Assembly (NCBI RefSeq): GCF_020532665.2
Contig: NZ_JAIWPG020000014.1
Span: 56,724 to 120,723 of the forward strand
From: Lelliottia sp. WAP21
Lineage (GTDB): Bacteria; Pseudomonadota; Gammaproteobacteria; Enterobacterales; Enterobacteriaceae
Length of the DNA: 64,000 nucleotides
Direction: 5' to 3'
A program made the position numbers and the translations under genes. Position 1 is the first letter of the stretch; each line of letters begins with the position of its first letter. Below, one piece after another: positions 8,745-19,812 of this stretch. The notes below the pieces were generated by a model. The model had not been told where the DNA came from. It did no database searches and was given only the letters and a program-made list of their open reading frames with translations.

Positions 8745-9734
8745 ATGAATAAATGGGGCGTGGGTTTAACATTATTGCTGGCATCGACCAGCGTGCTGGC
8801 AAAGGATATCCAGTTACTGAACGTGTCGTATGACCCGACGCGTGAGCTTTACGAGCAATACAACAAAGCGTTCGCGGCGCACTGGAAACAGGAAACCGGC
8901 GATAACGTGGTCATTCGCCAGTCGCATGGCGGGTCCGGTAAGCAGGCGACGTCGGTGATCAATGGCATCGAAGCGGATGTGGTGACGCTGGCCCTGGCTT
9001 ACGATGTGGATGCCATTGCTGAGCGCGGTCGTATCGATAAAAACTGGATCAAACGCCTGCCAGACAATTCCGCACCTTACACCTCCACCATCGTTTTCCT
9101 GGTGCGCAAGGGCAACCCGAAACAGATCCATGACTGGAACGATCTGATTAAACCGGGCGTCTCCGTCATTACGCCGAACCCGAAAAGCTCCGGTGGCGCA
9201 CGCTGGAACTATCTGGCAGCCTGGGGCTATGCGCTGCACCATAACAATGGCGATCAGGCAAAAGCTCAGGATTTTGTGAAGTCACTGTATAAAAACGTCG
9301 AAGTGCTGGATTCCGGCGCGCGCGGCGCGACCAATACCTTCGTTGAACGCGGCATTGGTGATGTGCTGATTGCCTGGGAAAATGAAGCCCTGCTGGCCAC
9401 CCATGAACTGGGTAAAGACAAGTTTGAGATTGTGACCCCAAGTGAATCTATCCTGGCAGAGCCAACCGTCTCGGTAGTCGACAAAGTCGTTGAGAAGAAA
9501 GAGACCAAAACGGTTGCAGAAGCCTATCTGAAGTATCTCTATTCGCCAGAAGGCCAGGAAATCGCCGCGAAAAACTACTATCGTCCACGCGATCCTGCGG
9601 TGGCGAAGAAGCATGAAGGCGAATTCCCGCAACTCAAGCTTTTCACCATCGATGATGAGTTTGGCGGCTGGACGAAAGCGCAAAAAGAGCACTTCTCCAA
9701 CGGCGGCACGTTCGATCAAATCAGTAAACGCTAA
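8745..9734 (+). CDS. sbp: Periplasmic sulfate-binding protein
   Basis: A 329-residue periplasmic binding protein for sulfate, feeding the CysUWA transporter encoded elsewhere. The signal peptide is residues 1-19 (cleavage at VLA-KD). The sulfate-binding signatures SHGGSGKQ and [18 protein letters not shown] are present. The open frame extends upstream, but the conserved start MNKWGVG at 8745 gives the family length. A terminator follows directly. Confidence 0.97.
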   Translation: MNKWGVGLTLLLASTSVLAKDIQLLNVSYDPTRELYEQYNKAFAAHWKQETGDNVVIRQSHGGSGKQATSVINGIEADVVTLALAYDVDAIAERGRIDKNWIKRLPDNSAPYTSTIVFLVRKGNPKQIHDWNDLIKPGVSVITPNPKSSGGARWNYLAAWGYALHHNNGDQAKAQDFVKSLYKNVEVLDSGARGATNTFVERGIGDVLIAWENEALLATHELGKDKFEIVTPSESILAEPTVSVVDKVVEKKETKTVAEAYLKYLYSPEGQEIAAKNYYRPRDPAVAKKHEGEFPQLKLFTIDDEFGGWTKAQKEHFSNGGTFDQISKR

Positions 9735-9750
9735 GACGCAAATCCGTATG

Positions 9751-9781
9751 ACCCGGTGTGAGAAATCCACCGGGTTTTTTA
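9751..9781 (+). terminator. sbp terminator
   Basis: Eight-bp stem ACCCGGTG/CACCGGGT with a nine-base loop, followed by a T run to 9781. Confidence 0.9.
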
Positions 9782-9836
9782 TTTGGTCATCTTTTTGCGT
9801 TACTCTTTCGCTTCGGACGAATTCAGGGAACGCGTT

Positions 9837-10580
9837 GTGAAAAAAATTATCGTGCTGGTTGTGATTGTTATTGCCCTTGCGACGGGTGGATGGCTCTGGC
9901 TAAAAACCGGTAACCCGGATGCATTACGCCACATCGTTCTCGATCAGTGCCTGCCAAACCAACAACAGCATCGCACTCCGGCACCCTGCGAGCAGGTGAA
10001 ACCTGACGCCGGGTATGTGGTATTTAAAGATCGTAATGGGCCGCTGCAGTACCTGTTGATGCCAACATATCGCATCAATGGCACCGAAAGTCCGCTGCTG
10101 ACCGAGCCACAAACGCCAAATTTCTTCTGGCTGGCATGGCAGTCGCGACAGTTCATGAGCATGAAGCGGGGCGCGGATGTACCTGATAGCGCGGTATCGC
10201 TCACGATCAACTCACCGACCGGACGCACGCAAAATCATTTCCACATTCACATCTCCTGCCTGCGTACCGATGTGCGGGAAAAACTGAATGCGCATCAGGG
10301 GCAAATAAGCACCCAGTGGCTGCCTTTTCCTGGTGGACTCGAAGGACATGAATATCTGGCGCGTCGTGTAACCGATGAAGAGCTGGTACAACGTAGCCCG
10401 TTTATTATGCTGGCGGAAGAGGTGCCTGAAGCCCGTAATCATATGGGGCGTTTTGCCCTGGCGATGGCGCAGCAGTCTGACGGTTCGTTTGTCTTGCTCG
10501 CCACCGAGCGAAATTTGCTCACACTTAACCGCGCATCCGCTGAGGAATTACAGGATCATCAATGCCATATCCTGAAGTGA
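9837..10580 (+). CDS. cdh: CDP-diacylglycerol pyrophosphatase
   Basis: A 247-residue membrane-anchored hydrolase that splits CDP-diacylglycerol into phosphatidate and CMP. It has one N-terminal hydrophobic segment (about 4-22) and a HIT-type active site, His134-x-His136-x-His138 in NHFHIHISC. The GTG start at 9837 has AGGGA eight bases before it and matches the family N-terminus; the longer upstream frame begins at the sbp terminator and is rejected. The N-terminal 45 residues diverge from E. coli, while the catalytic part is well conserved. Confidence 0.92.
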   Translation: MKKIIVLVVIVIALATGGWLWLKTGNPDALRHIVLDQCLPNQQQHRTPAPCEQVKPDAGYVVFKDRNGPLQYLLMPTYRINGTESPLLTEPQTPNFFWLAWQSRQFMSMKRGADVPDSAVSLTINSPTGRTQNHFHIHISCLRTDVREKLNAHQGQISTQWLPFPGGLEGHEYLARRVTDEELVQRSPFIMLAEEVPEARNHMGRFALAMAQQSDGSFVLLATERNLLTLNRASAEELQDHQCHILK

Positions 10581-10653
10581 CCCCACCATAAATAGCGTTT
10601 ACTCGCCCTGCCTGTCGCCGTAGACTTGCTGAAAAAATCTACAGGAGACAGGT

Positions 10654-11958
10654 ATGTCGCTCTGGTTAACGCATCCTCTGCTACTGCCCTCACTGATTGT
10701 TGGCATCACCATCGTGCTGTGGGCGACCTCGCTCCTGCCGGAATTCATCACCGCGCTGCTCTTTTTCACGGCGGCGATGATTGCCAAAATTGCGCCACCG
10801 GACGTCATTTTTGGTGGCTTTGCCTCCTCGGCCTTCTGGCTGGTCTTCAGCGGGTTTGTGCTGGGCGTGGCGATCCGTAAAACGGGGCTTGCTGACCGCG
10901 CCGCACGGGCGCTTTCCGCAAAGCGGACCGATTCATGGGTGTTGATGGTGGCGAGCGTCGTGCTGCTGAGTTATGCGCTGGCTTTCGTCATGCCGTCAAA
11001 CATGGGACGCATCGCGCTGTTGATGCCAATTGTGGCCGCGATGGCAAAAAGAGCGGGCATTCCGGACGGTTCGCGCGCGTGGTATGGCCTGGCGCTGGCC
11101 GTCGGTTTCGGCACCTTTCAGCTCTCTGCCACCATACTGCCCGCGAACGTGCCCAATCTGGTGATGAGCGGTGCGGCGGAAGGGTCGTATGGCATTCATC
11201 TAAACTACGTTCCCTATCTGCTTTTACACACGCCGGTGCTGGGCATCCTGAAAGGGCTGATCCTGATTGGTCTTATCTGCTGGCTCTTTCCCGGCTCGCC
11301 GAAGCACCCTGTCGACACCACGCCTTCACAGCCGATGGGGCGTGATGAAAAGCGTCTGGCCTGGCTACTCGCCGTGGTGTTGATCATGTGGGTGACCGAA
11401 AGCTGGCACGGCGTTGGCCCCGCCTGGACCGGACTGGCTGCCGCCGTGGTCGTGATGTTGCCGCGTATTGGCTTTATTACCGGCGACGAGTTCTCGGCGG
11501 GGGTGAATATGCGAACCTGTATTTATGTGGCAGGTATCCTTGGGCTGGCTATTACCGTGACGCAAACCGGCATCGGAAGCGCGGTTGGCGAGGCGCTTCT
11601 CACCATGATGCCACTGGATGCGGCAAAACCGTTCACCAGCTTCCTGGCGCTGACGGGGATCACCACCGCACTGAATTTCATCATGACGGCAAATGGTGTT
11701 CCGGCCCTGTATACCACGTTGGCACAAAGTTTCTCGGATGCGACCGGCTTTCCGCTGCTGTCGGTGATTATGATTCAGGTTCTGGGATATTCCACACCGT
11801 TGCTGCCGTATCAGGCATCACCGATTGTGGTGGCGATGGGGTTAGGAAAGGTGCCTGCAAAGGCGGGGATGTTGCTCTGTCTTGCGCTGGCGATTGCGAC
11901 GTATCTGGTGCTGCTGCCGTTGGATTATCTGTGGTTTAGCCTTTTAGGCCAGCTGTAA
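10654..11958 (+). CDS. SLC13/DASS-type anion permease, substrate unknown
   Basis: A 434-residue inner-membrane protein with about eleven or twelve hydrophobic segments, resembling the divalent anion:sodium symporter family (SLC13). It has two related halves, an early conserved FVMPSNMGRIALL and a late NFIMTANGVPALYTT that probably form the substrate-binding loops. AGGAGACAGGT directly precedes the ATG. K-12 has no gene here between cdh and tpiA. The end runs into the tpiA terminator from the other strand. A dicarboxylate, citrate or sulfate-like anion is plausible; the substrate cannot be read from sequence. Confidence 0.82.
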   Translation: MSLWLTHPLLLPSLIVGITIVLWATSLLPEFITALLFFTAAMIAKIAPPDVIFGGFASSAFWLVFSGFVLGVAIRKTGLADRAARALSAKRTDSWVLMVASVVLLSYALAFVMPSNMGRIALLMPIVAAMAKRAGIPDGSRAWYGLALAVGFGTFQLSATILPANVPNLVMSGAAEGSYGIHLNYVPYLLLHTPVLGILKGLILIGLICWLFPGSPKHPVDTTPSQPMGRDEKRLAWLLAVVLIMWVTESWHGVGPAWTGLAAAVVVMLPRIGFITGDEFSAGVNMRTCIYVAGILGLAITVTQTGIGSAVGEALLTMMPLDAAKPFTSFLALTGITTALNFIMTANGVPALYTTLAQSFSDATGFPLLSVIMIQVLGYSTPLLPYQASPIVVAMGLGKVPAKAGMLLCLALAIATYLVLLPLDYLWFSLLGQL

Positions 11959-11991
11959 AAAAGCCCGGTAGCGCGAGCGCTGACCGGGCCT
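11957..11991 (-). terminator. tpiA terminator
   Basis: On the minus strand, GCCCGGTCAGCGC/GCGCTACCGGGC forms a long hairpin followed by TTTTTT. It lies 47 bases after the tpiA stop and overlaps the last codon of the convergent permease gene. Confidence 0.88.
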
Positions 11992-12037
11992 GCAGTATAA
12001 GCAGGGCGGGAAGCTGTTCGCCTCCCGCCGCAAAGCA

Positions 12038-12802
12038 TTACGCTTTTGCTGCTTCTGCCGCTTTCACGATAACCGCGAAAGCGTCTGCTTTCAGGGAAGC
12101 ACCGCCAACCAGCGCGCCATCGATGTCTGGCTGGGTGAACAGCTCAGCAGCGTTGGAAGCGTTAACGGAACCGCCGTACTGGATGATCACTTGCTGAGCG
12201 ACGTTCGCATCAGCTTTAGCAATGTGGTCACGGATGAATTTGTGAACAGCCTGTGCCTGAGCTGGGGTCGCTGATTTGCCGGTACCGATTGCCCATACTG
12301 GTTCGTAAGCGATGACTGCGCCTTCGAACGCGGCTGCGCCCTGCGTTTTCAGTACAGCGTCGAGCTGACGAGCACACACTTCTTCCGTTTTGCCCGCTTC
12401 GTTTTCTGCTTCGGTTTCACCAATGCACAGAACCGGCACCAGACCTTGTTCTTTAACTACGGCGAATTTCTTCGCGATGAACTCATCGGATTCTTTGTGG
12501 TAAGTACGACGCTCAGAGTGGCCGATGATGATGTATTTTGCGCCGATATCTTTCAGCATTTCAGCGGAGGTTTCACCGGTGAATGCGCCAGACAGGTTAA
12601 CGTCTACGTTCTGTGCGCCAAGGATGATGTGGCTGCCGTCAGCGGCGTGTTTAGCCAGATCCAGGTACATGTCCGGCGGAGCGATTGCAACAGCACAGCC
12701 CGTCACGCCAGCCAGCTCTTTGCGCAGGTTCGCAACCAGCTCATTTACCATGTGGCGGCTGCCGTTCAGTTTCCAGTTACCCATCACTAAAGGATGTCGC
12801 AT
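12038..12802 (-). CDS. tpiA: Triose-phosphate isomerase
   Basis: A 254-residue TIM barrel interconverting dihydroxyacetone phosphate and glyceraldehyde 3-phosphate. Catalytic residues are visible: Asn9 and Lys11 in GNWKLNG, His95 in IIGHSERR, Glu167 in [14 protein letters not shown]. The phosphate loop follows as YGGSVN. The start codon context and length fit the family. It is convergent with the permease gene and upstream of yiiQ in the E. coli order. Confidence 0.97.
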   Translation of the reverse strand: MRHPLVMGNWKLNGSRHMVNELVANLRKELAGVTGCAVAIAPPDMYLDLAKHAADGSHIILGAQNVDVNLSGAFTGETSAEMLKDIGAKYIIIGHSERRTYHKESDEFIAKKFAVVKEQGLVPVLCIGETEAENEAGKTEEVCARQLDAVLKTQGAAAFEGAVIAYEPVWAIGTGKSATPAQAQAVHKFIRDHIAKADANVAQQVIIQYGGSVNASNAAELFTQPDIDGALVGGASLKADAFAVIVKAAEAAKA

Positions 12803-12913
12803 TTTAATTCTCCACGCTTCAAGAGCGAATTAAGGATTATGGCCGCCCTGAAGGGCAGCATGGTCTGTGAATCAGTATAGAGATTTTCCCCTGAAAGGCT
12901 TTGCTTTTTGTCA

Positions 12914-13510
12914 TTAATTCGCCCCTCCGAGTGTGTCAGATAGTGCCAGCTTAATCGGTTCAACGGCGAAGGTCAGTCCCTTTTCGCCGTTATCTGCGAC
13001 AACATAGCGCACGGCACCTTCCGTTTCGGCGTAATAGCGTTTGTTTTTACCGGCCACCAGTAATTTTTGCAGCTTTTGCTGGCTCTGTGCTTTGGTAAAT
13101 GTGGGGGTAAACGCCCGCAAAATCGCGCTCATGTACTCCAGCGCTTTCGCTTTGGCCGCTTTCTGCTCTGGCCCCTGGATAGGCAGCCAGGTGATTTGCA
13201 TGCTTTTGATTTTTAAGGTTCCGCGTTCAAGCGCCGTCGACGCATACAAATTTTCGTTAATTTTACTGGCGGCGCGCGTCAAGGTAGGCGTATCGCGTGC
13301 GGCATCAATAGCGCGGAATTCACCTAAGGGTAGCGCAGGGTTCTCGTGATTAAAGGTTTCGCGAAACTGGCTGATCGACTGATCAAAAGAGGGCGCACCC
13401 GCAGCGAGATACGGTGCAGTAGCCGGTTTGGCAGGTTCAATGGCATGCAGAAAAAAGCTGGCGCTCAGCAAGGTAATACACAGTAAAAGAGAGTCGGCCC
13501 GTTTTTTCAT
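12914..13510 (-). CDS. yiiQ: YiiQ, DUF1454 periplasmic protein
   Basis: A 198-residue protein with a cleavable signal peptide (hydrophobic LLLCITLLSASFFLHA after a KKR start). The body resembles E. coli YiiQ, with TRAASKINENLYAS and GKNKRYYAETEGAVRYVV conserved. Its function is not established. ATG 13510 is chosen; a TTG one codon upstream (13513) is also compatible with the AGGGA site and would give 199 residues. It probably forms a unit of its own, since 111 bp separate it from tpiA. Confidence 0.88.
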   Translation of the reverse strand: MKKRADSLLLCITLLSASFFLHAIEPAKPATAPYLAAGAPSFDQSISQFRETFNHENPALPLGEFRAIDAARDTPTLTRAASKINENLYASTALERGTLKIKSMQITWLPIQGPEQKAAKAKALEYMSAILRAFTPTFTKAQSQQKLQKLLVAGKNKRYYAETEGAVRYVVADNGEKGLTFAVEPIKLALSDTLGGAN

Positions 13511-13622
13511 CAATTATGTCCCTGGTGGTGGCTGTTCACAATTAAATCGATATCTGCCCGGCTTGTCAAAAAGTCACAACTCCAGGGTAAACTAGGCGGC
13601 AAACGATAATCAGGAACCTGAC

Positions 13623-14042
13623 ATGACGATACAGCAGTGGTTGTTTTCATTCAAAGGGCGTATTGGACGTCGCGATTTCTGGATCTGGATGGGGGCGTGG
13701 ATTGCCGGCATGCTGTTGCTGTTTAGCCTGGCAGATACCGCGTTGCTCAGCTCGCAAATGGCGGCATTTGCCCTGGTTTGCCTGCTTTGGCCGACGGCTT
13801 CGGTGATCGTCAAGCGTCTGCATGACCGTGGACGTTCCGGATTGTGGGCGCTGCTGTTTATTCTGGCGTGGATGATGCTGGCCGGAAACTGGTCCATGCT
13901 GCCCTCCGTACTGCCGTGGCTGGTAGGCCGCTTCGTCCCTACGCTGATATTTGTGATGATGATTATCGATTTGGGTGCCTTTGTGGGCACCCAAAGCGAA
14001 AACAAATACGGCAAAGAGACACAGGACGTGAAGTACAGCTAA
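13623..14042 (+). CDS. yiiR: YiiR, DUF805 membrane protein
   Basis: A 139-residue inner-membrane protein of the DUF805 family. It shows the family's GRIGRRDFWIW motif at residues 13-23, three to four hydrophobic segments, and RLHDRGRSG. Function is unknown. Its TAA (14040-14042) is followed immediately by the fpr stop on the other strand. K-12 yiiS and uspD, which lie between yiiR and fpr, are absent. Confidence 0.88.
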   Translation: MTIQQWLFSFKGRIGRRDFWIWMGAWIAGMLLLFSLADTALLSSQMAAFALVCLLWPTASVIVKRLHDRGRSGLWALLFILAWMMLAGNWSMLPSVLPWLVGRFVPTLIFVMMIIDLGAFVGTQSENKYGKETQDVKYS

Positions 14043-14789
14043 TTACCAGTAGTGCTCCGCAGTCATATGGCCCGGTCGGCGGCGCAGATGTTTGGTCATC
14101 TGCCGGGTCTCTTTCAGCAACTGCTGAGTATCACGGACCATCTGCGGATTCCCGCACAGCATGACATGGCTGGTTTCGGCATTCATCGCCAGGCCGACGG
14201 CCCTTTCCAGTTCACCGCTTTCAATCAGCGCCGGAACGCGTCCGGTCAGCGATCCTTCCACCGTTTCGCGGCTGACGACAGTCTGAATGGTTAACTTCCC
14301 TTCGTAGCGTTTTTCCAGCGCCTGCATCAGCGGCAGGTAGCTGAGATCGGCGGCATAGCGTGCGGCATGTACCAGCACGATTTTTTTAAAGCGGTCCAGA
14401 TCGTGGCCGTACTGCAAAATAGAGAGATAGGGGCCAATCGCTGTACCGGTTGCCAGCATCCACAGCGTGTCGCAATCGGGGATTTCATCCAGCACAAAGA
14501 AGCCAGCGGCCTCGCTGACGATCTGAATTTCATCTTCTGGCTGCAACGCCGCCAGGCGTGGGCTGAGTTTTCCGTCAGGCACGGTCACCAGGTAAAACTC
14601 GAGATCGGGATTATCGGGGGCATTCACGTAGGAGTACGCACGCTGCACGCGTTCGCCGTCAATCTCCAGCCCCAGTTTGGCAAATTGTCCTGCCGTGAAG
14701 GGCTGAATAGGGGCGTGGACGGTGATGCTGAAGAGTGCATCGGTCCAGAACGTTACCTTTTTGACTTTACCTGTTACCCAGTCTGCCAT
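14043..14789 (-). CDS. fpr: Ferredoxin/flavodoxin-NADP+ reductase
   Basis: A 248-residue flavoenzyme moving electrons between NADPH and flavodoxin or ferredoxin. The FAD-binding RAYSYVNAPDNP motif is at about 49-60. The NADP-binding MLATGTAIGPYLSIL and VLVHAARYAADLSY follow, and the C-terminus ends HYW with the terminal aromatic stacking residue. In E. coli it belongs to the SoxRS regulon; a SoxS box should lie in the 97 bp upstream, but I could not identify it confidently. Confidence 0.95.
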   Translation of the reverse strand: MADWVTGKVKKVTFWTDALFSITVHAPIQPFTAGQFAKLGLEIDGERVQRAYSYVNAPDNPDLEFYLVTVPDGKLSPRLAALQPEDEIQIVSEAAGFFVLDEIPDCDTLWMLATGTAIGPYLSILQYGHDLDRFKKIVLVHAARYAADLSYLPLMQALEKRYEGKLTIQTVVSRETVEGSLTGRVPALIESGELERAVGLAMNAETSHVMLCGNPQMVRDTQQLLKETRQMTKHLRRRPGHMTAEHYW

Positions 14790-14886
14790 GACGGTCTCCT
14801 GTGCTGAATTTCTGCTTCTATCTTCCGTTCTTGCTGGCGAGATTTCCAGCCCAGCGGGGCCGGAAAGCTCTATTGATCAAATCACC

Positions 14887-15897
14887 TTACAGGATGTGAG
14901 TCTGAACATTCGGGTCTTTACGATCCAGATAATGGATGGACTGGATACGTCGGATGGTGCGCGATTTACCGCGAATCAGCAGCGTTTCGGTGGTCGCCAT
15001 GTTGCCTTTACGGGTGATCCCATCCAGCAGATCGCCTTTAGTGATGCCGGTGGCGGCAAAAATAACGTTGTCGCTGCGCGCCATTTCATCCAGAGGCAGG
15101 ACTTTATTGGCTTCGATGCCCATCTCTTTACAGCGTGCCAGCTCTTCTTCACCGATACGGCGGTTCTCTTCAGTGTCGCCCTTAACGTCGTGACGCGCCA
15201 GTAAGCGGCCCTGCATATCACCATCCAGCGCACGAATCACGGCTGCGGATACTACGCCTTCTGGGGCGCCGCCGATGCCATAGAGCACATCCACTTCGCT
15301 GTCTGGCATGCAGGTGAGTATAGAGGCCGCGACGTCGCCATCGGGAATGGCGAACACGCGCACCCCGAGCTGTTGCATTTGGGCGATGGTGGCATCATGA
15401 CGCGGTTTCGCCAGAATGGTGACGGTGAGCTCACTGAGTGGCTTGCCTAATGCGGCGGCGACATTGCGCAGGTTCGCTTCCAGCGGCAGGTTAAGATCGA
15501 TCGACCCTTTTGCACCGGGGCCAACGACCAGTTTTTCCATATACATGTCGGGCGCATTAAGAAAACAGCCTTTATCACCGACGGCAAGCACCGCCAGCGC
15601 GTTAGCCTGACCCATCGCGGTCATGCGGGTCCCCTCAATGGGATCGACGGCAATATCGACCGCATCGCCGTTGCCGGTACCGACCTTTTCACCGATGTAA
15701 AGCATCGGGGCTTCGTCGATCTCGCCTTCGCCGATGACGATGGTGCCATCGATGTTGACCAGGTTGAGCATAATACGCATGGCATGGACGGCCGCGCCGT
15801 CGGCGGTATTTTTATCGCCACGGCCTAACCATTTGTAGCCTGCCAGGGCGGCGGCTTCGGTTACGCGGGAAAATTCGATAGCAAGTTCACGTCTCAT
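14887..15897 (-). CDS. glpX: Fructose-1,6-bisphosphatase class II
   Basis: A 336-residue class II fructose-1,6-bisphosphatase, the third gene of glpFKX. Metal and substrate motifs are present: GDKNTADGAAVHAMR at ~26-40, GEGEIDEAPMLYIGE, and DPIEGTRMTAMG. It lets glycerol-derived triose phosphate flow to gluconeogenesis. It is separated from glpK by 104 bp carrying a palindromic repeat, which may lower read-through to glpX. Confidence 0.96.
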   Translation of the reverse strand: MRRELAIEFSRVTEAAALAGYKWLGRGDKNTADGAAVHAMRIMLNLVNIDGTIVIGEGEIDEAPMLYIGEKVGTGNGDAVDIAVDPIEGTRMTAMGQANALAVLAVGDKGCFLNAPDMYMEKLVVGPGAKGSIDLNLPLEANLRNVAAALGKPLSELTVTILAKPRHDATIAQMQQLGVRVFAIPDGDVAASILTCMPDSEVDVLYGIGGAPEGVVSAAVIRALDGDMQGRLLARHDVKGDTEENRRIGEEELARCKEMGIEANKVLPLDEMARSDNVIFAATGITKGDLLDGITRKGNMATTETLLIRGKSRTIRRIQSIHYLDRKDPNVQTHIL

Positions 15898-15963
15898 TGG
15901 ATACTCGTGCAGTCAAAAGGAATTGCACGAAGTTTATCACAGAGTGGGGAGGGGGGCGGTTTT

Positions 15964-15998
15964 AGCCCTCTCCGCACGGAGAGGGCTGGGGTGAGGGG
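15964..15998. repeat. GC-rich palindrome between glpK and glpX
   Basis: An 11-bp perfect stem AGCCCTCTCCG/CGGAGAGGGCT with a CA loop (15964-15987), then GGGGTGAGGGG. It is the same family as the copies behind pfkA and argH, in the reverse orientation. Confidence 0.85.
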
Positions 15999-16001
15999 AA
16001 A

Positions 16002-17531
<1,530 letters not shown>

Positions 17532-18377
17532 TTACAGCGAAGCTTTTTGTTGTGCGGGAGAAGTGGTTTCCTTCTCGTCTACCACACAGGTGTCGCACGG
17601 TAAGTGGCGACCGATTAATTTACGATAGCCAAACGCGCCCAGCGCAGCCCCAACAATTGGGCCGAACAGCGGCACCAGGAAGTAAGGGATATCTTTGCCA
17701 CCGGTAAAGGCAACGTCGCCCCACCCTGCAAAGAAGGCGAACGTTTTAGGGCCAAGGTCACGTGCCGGGTTCATCGCAAACCCGGTCAAAGGACCCATGG
17801 ATGCACCGATGACCGCAATCAGTAAGCCAATCAACAGCGGCGCTAAAGGCCCGCGTGGAATACCGTTACCATCATCGCCCAGAGCCATAATGACGCCCAT
17901 CAGAATAGCGGTAATCACCATTTCAACTGCGAAGGCCTGCACAAAATTGATATGCGGATTAGGATAAGTAGAAAAAATACCCGCCAGATCAAGACTTTCG
18001 ACACTTCCGCGAACCATATGATGCGTCTGTTCGAAGTCGATGAAAAGGTTATAATAAAGCCCGTAAACTAATGCCGCAGCGCAAAACGCGCCGGCAAACT
18101 GTGAAAGAATAAAAGGAACGACTTTACGTTTGTCAAAGCAGGCGAACAGCCACAGCGCGATGGTGACCGCCGGGTTAAGATGTGCACCGGAAACACCGGC
18201 AGTCAGGTAGATGGCCATGGCCACACCCAGACCCCAGATGATACTGATTTCCCACTGCCCGAAAGAGGCACCCGCGACTTTCAGTGCAGCCACACAGCCC
18301 ACCCCGAAGAAAATCAACAACCCGGTACCCAGGAACTCGGCAATGCACTGGCCTTTTAAGGTTGATGTCTGACTCAT
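17532..18377 (-). CDS. glpF: Glycerol facilitator (aquaglyceroporin)
   Basis: A 281-residue channel of the major intrinsic protein family with six membrane spans and two half-helices. Both NPA motifs are present, in SGAHLNPAVTIALW and GFAMNPARDLGPK. The aspartate after the second motif (NPARD) marks a glycerol facilitator rather than a water-only aquaporin. It is the first gene of glpFKX. Confidence 0.97.
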   Translation of the reverse strand: MSQTSTLKGQCIAEFLGTGLLIFFGVGCVAALKVAGASFGQWEISIIWGLGVAMAIYLTAGVSGAHLNPAVTIALWLFACFDKRKVVPFILSQFAGAFCAAALVYGLYYNLFIDFEQTHHMVRGSVESLDLAGIFSTYPNPHINFVQAFAVEMVITAILMGVIMALGDDGNGIPRGPLAPLLIGLLIAVIGASMGPLTGFAMNPARDLGPKTFAFFAGWGDVAFTGGKDIPYFLVPLFGPIVGAALGAFGYRKLIGRHLPCDTCVVDEKETTSPAQQKASL

Positions 18378-18775
18378 AATCGGAATCCTGAAAAAATGAA
18401 TGTTTATTGTTAGCGTGGAAGCCCGTGACAGCCACGATGTCCTGTAGACACTGTGTTAATTTATCGTTAACGAGCAAAAACGAGAAATATCGAAATCAAA
18501 ATGTGTGTGCTGCGTCAATAAAATGAGCGTTTTCGCGCTGTAAAGCGCATTTGTTCCTCATTTGAGAAATGTGAGCTGAATCATTTCATTAACGAAAGTA
18601 GTAACAACTTAGTGGTATATGTGCCGAAATCACCAGGACCAGGCCGAAAAGTGTCGCTAACCACAATCTACGCGGCATGCCGCTGGACAGCGAAGGCGGG
18701 GCTTCATACAATCGGCATATATGTTGTGCGCGTTTACGTCCAAGCGTCGCCTTGCAATTCAGAAGAGGTATGGTC
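18378..18775. promoter_or_regulatory. glpF-zapB divergent control region with GlpR and CRP-like sites
   Basis: A 398-bp non-coding interval. On the minus strand, 18461-18496 holds the repeated TCGTTAACGA / CTCGTTTTTGCTCG / TTCGATATTTCTCG half-sites, which correspond to the GlpR operators of E. coli glpF. TGTGT-N6-TCAAT at 18504-18519 is a moderate CRP match. A better one, TGTGA-N6-TCATT, lies at 18570-18585 and could serve either side. The stretch closest to zapB shows no clear site apart from AGAAGAGG (18761-18768), the zapB ribosome site. Confidence 0.65.
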
Positions 18776-19015
18776 ATGTCATTAGAAGTGTTTGAGAAAC
18801 TGGAATCGAAAGTACAGCAGGCGATCGACACCATCACGTTGCTGCAGATGGAAATCGAAGAGCTGAAAGAAAAGAACAATTCTCTGTCGCAGGAAGTGCA
18901 GAATGCTCAGCACGGTCGCGAAGAGCTTGAGCGCGAAAACAACCAGCTGCGTGAACAGCAGAACGGCTGGCAGGATCGTCTGCAGGCGCTGCTGGGACGT
19001 ATGGAAGAGGTGTAA
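18776..19015 (+). CDS. zapB: ZapB, Z-ring-associated coiled-coil protein
   Basis: A 79-residue, almost wholly coiled-coil cytoplasmic protein that binds ZapA and helps condense the FtsZ ring and position the terminus with MatP. Heptad-like Leu/Ile spacing runs from LEVFEKLE to the end LLGRMEEV. Two ATGs lie close together. The one at 18776 is preferred, since AGAGG (18764-18768) is seven bases away, whereas for 18770 the spacing would be one base. Many annotations use the earlier ATG (81 residues). Confidence 0.93.
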   Translation: MSLEVFEKLESKVQQAIDTITLLQMEIEELKEKNNSLSQEVQNAQHGREELERENNQLREQQNGWQDRLQALLGRMEEV

Positions 19016-19058
19016 TCCCCCTTCGCCACGATCGGGCGCACCTGGCCCGACTGGAAAC

Positions 19059-19087
19059 AAGCCATCATTTGTATGATGGCTTTTTTT
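19059..19087 (+). terminator. zapB terminator
   Basis: Ten-bp stem AAGCCATCAT/ATGATGGCTT with loop TTGT, followed by a T run. Confidence 0.93.
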
Positions 19088-19111
19088 ATTTTCACGAGCA
19101 TATCTGCGCGT

Positions 19112-19798
19112 TTATTCCCGCTGAACGGACGAAATAGCCTGTAAAGGAAAGTCGCGATTCTTTGTCAGAAATTTAGGTCCCGCGATAACAGAAAATAAAT
19201 ACGTGTTTTTGTCATCGTTGAGAAAGGCAAAATACCCCGTTCCGCTACTGTTTTTTATATCAGTGATCTTTATATAATTACATTCAAATTCCGCGTTAAA
19301 ACAGGTTTCCAGATGGAAATCCGGAGGGATTTCACTTCCGGACGTCGCTTCTATAACCTGAGTGATAAATTCTTCATAGGACATCTCATCAAATATCCCT
19401 TGCGCAAGCGCTGTGGCCCCCACGACGGCAAACTGATTTTCTTCTCCCGTGCGCACAGCAACTTTTTCTTTCGTTTGCCACAGCTTGTCAGGCAGTTCAA
19501 CCGAGAGGGGCACGTTGCTAAAGGTGAATCGCCAGGGGCTGTACACTTTATGATAGGAGCGAACGCTGTAGAGCGTAAGGAAGGCGAGGAACCCGCAGAT
19601 AAGCCAGGCAAGGCGTATTTGCGTATTCCTATGGATTAAATAAATAATGCCTGCAATTATAATTAAAACTATAAATATTATAATCCAGGAAAATATCCCA
19701 ATAATAACGATATGGGACATAAATAACGAACCGAGGCTAATGAACGCCAGAAATAGCGTCAGGCCCCATGAGAACCAGGTGAGGGTAGAATCACGCAT
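19112..19798 (-). CDS. Orphan membrane protein with extracytoplasmic C-terminal domain
   Basis: 228 residues, not recognised. Three hydrophobic segments lie at about 7-27, 30-55 and 62-79. A soluble domain of ~145 residues follows, mainly beta-like in composition, with a Cys pair about eight residues apart (ETCFNAEFEC) that could form a disulfide if the domain is periplasmic. The start at 19798 (MRDSTLTW) has AAGGA six bases upstream; the longer frame starts inside the rraA hairpin. The DNA is AT-rich (13 G+C in the 60 bases 19621-19680), unlike zapB and rraA on either side, which suggests acquisition. K-12 has no gene here. The hydrophobic/soluble layout recalls small stress or immunity membrane proteins, but no function should be assigned. 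Confidence 0.7.
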   Translation of the reverse strand: MRDSTLTWFSWGLTLFLAFISLGSLFMSHIVIIGIFSWIIIFIVLIIIAGIIYLIHRNTQIRLAWLICGFLAFLTLYSVRSYHKVYSPWRFTFSNVPLSVELPDKLWQTKEKVAVRTGEENQFAVVGATALAQGIFDEMSYEEFITQVIEATSGSEIPPDFHLETCFNAEFECNYIKITDIKNSSGTGYFAFLNDDKNTYLFSVIAGPKFLTKNRDFPLQAISSVQRE

Positions 19799-19812
19799 AA
19801 ACGTCCTTGTAA

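Noticed and set aside
18677..18775. N-terminal extension of ZapB by ~33 residues
   Set aside because: It includes unrelated cysteines and lies in the glpF-zapB control region; the ribosome site AGAAGAGG lies downstream of that start.
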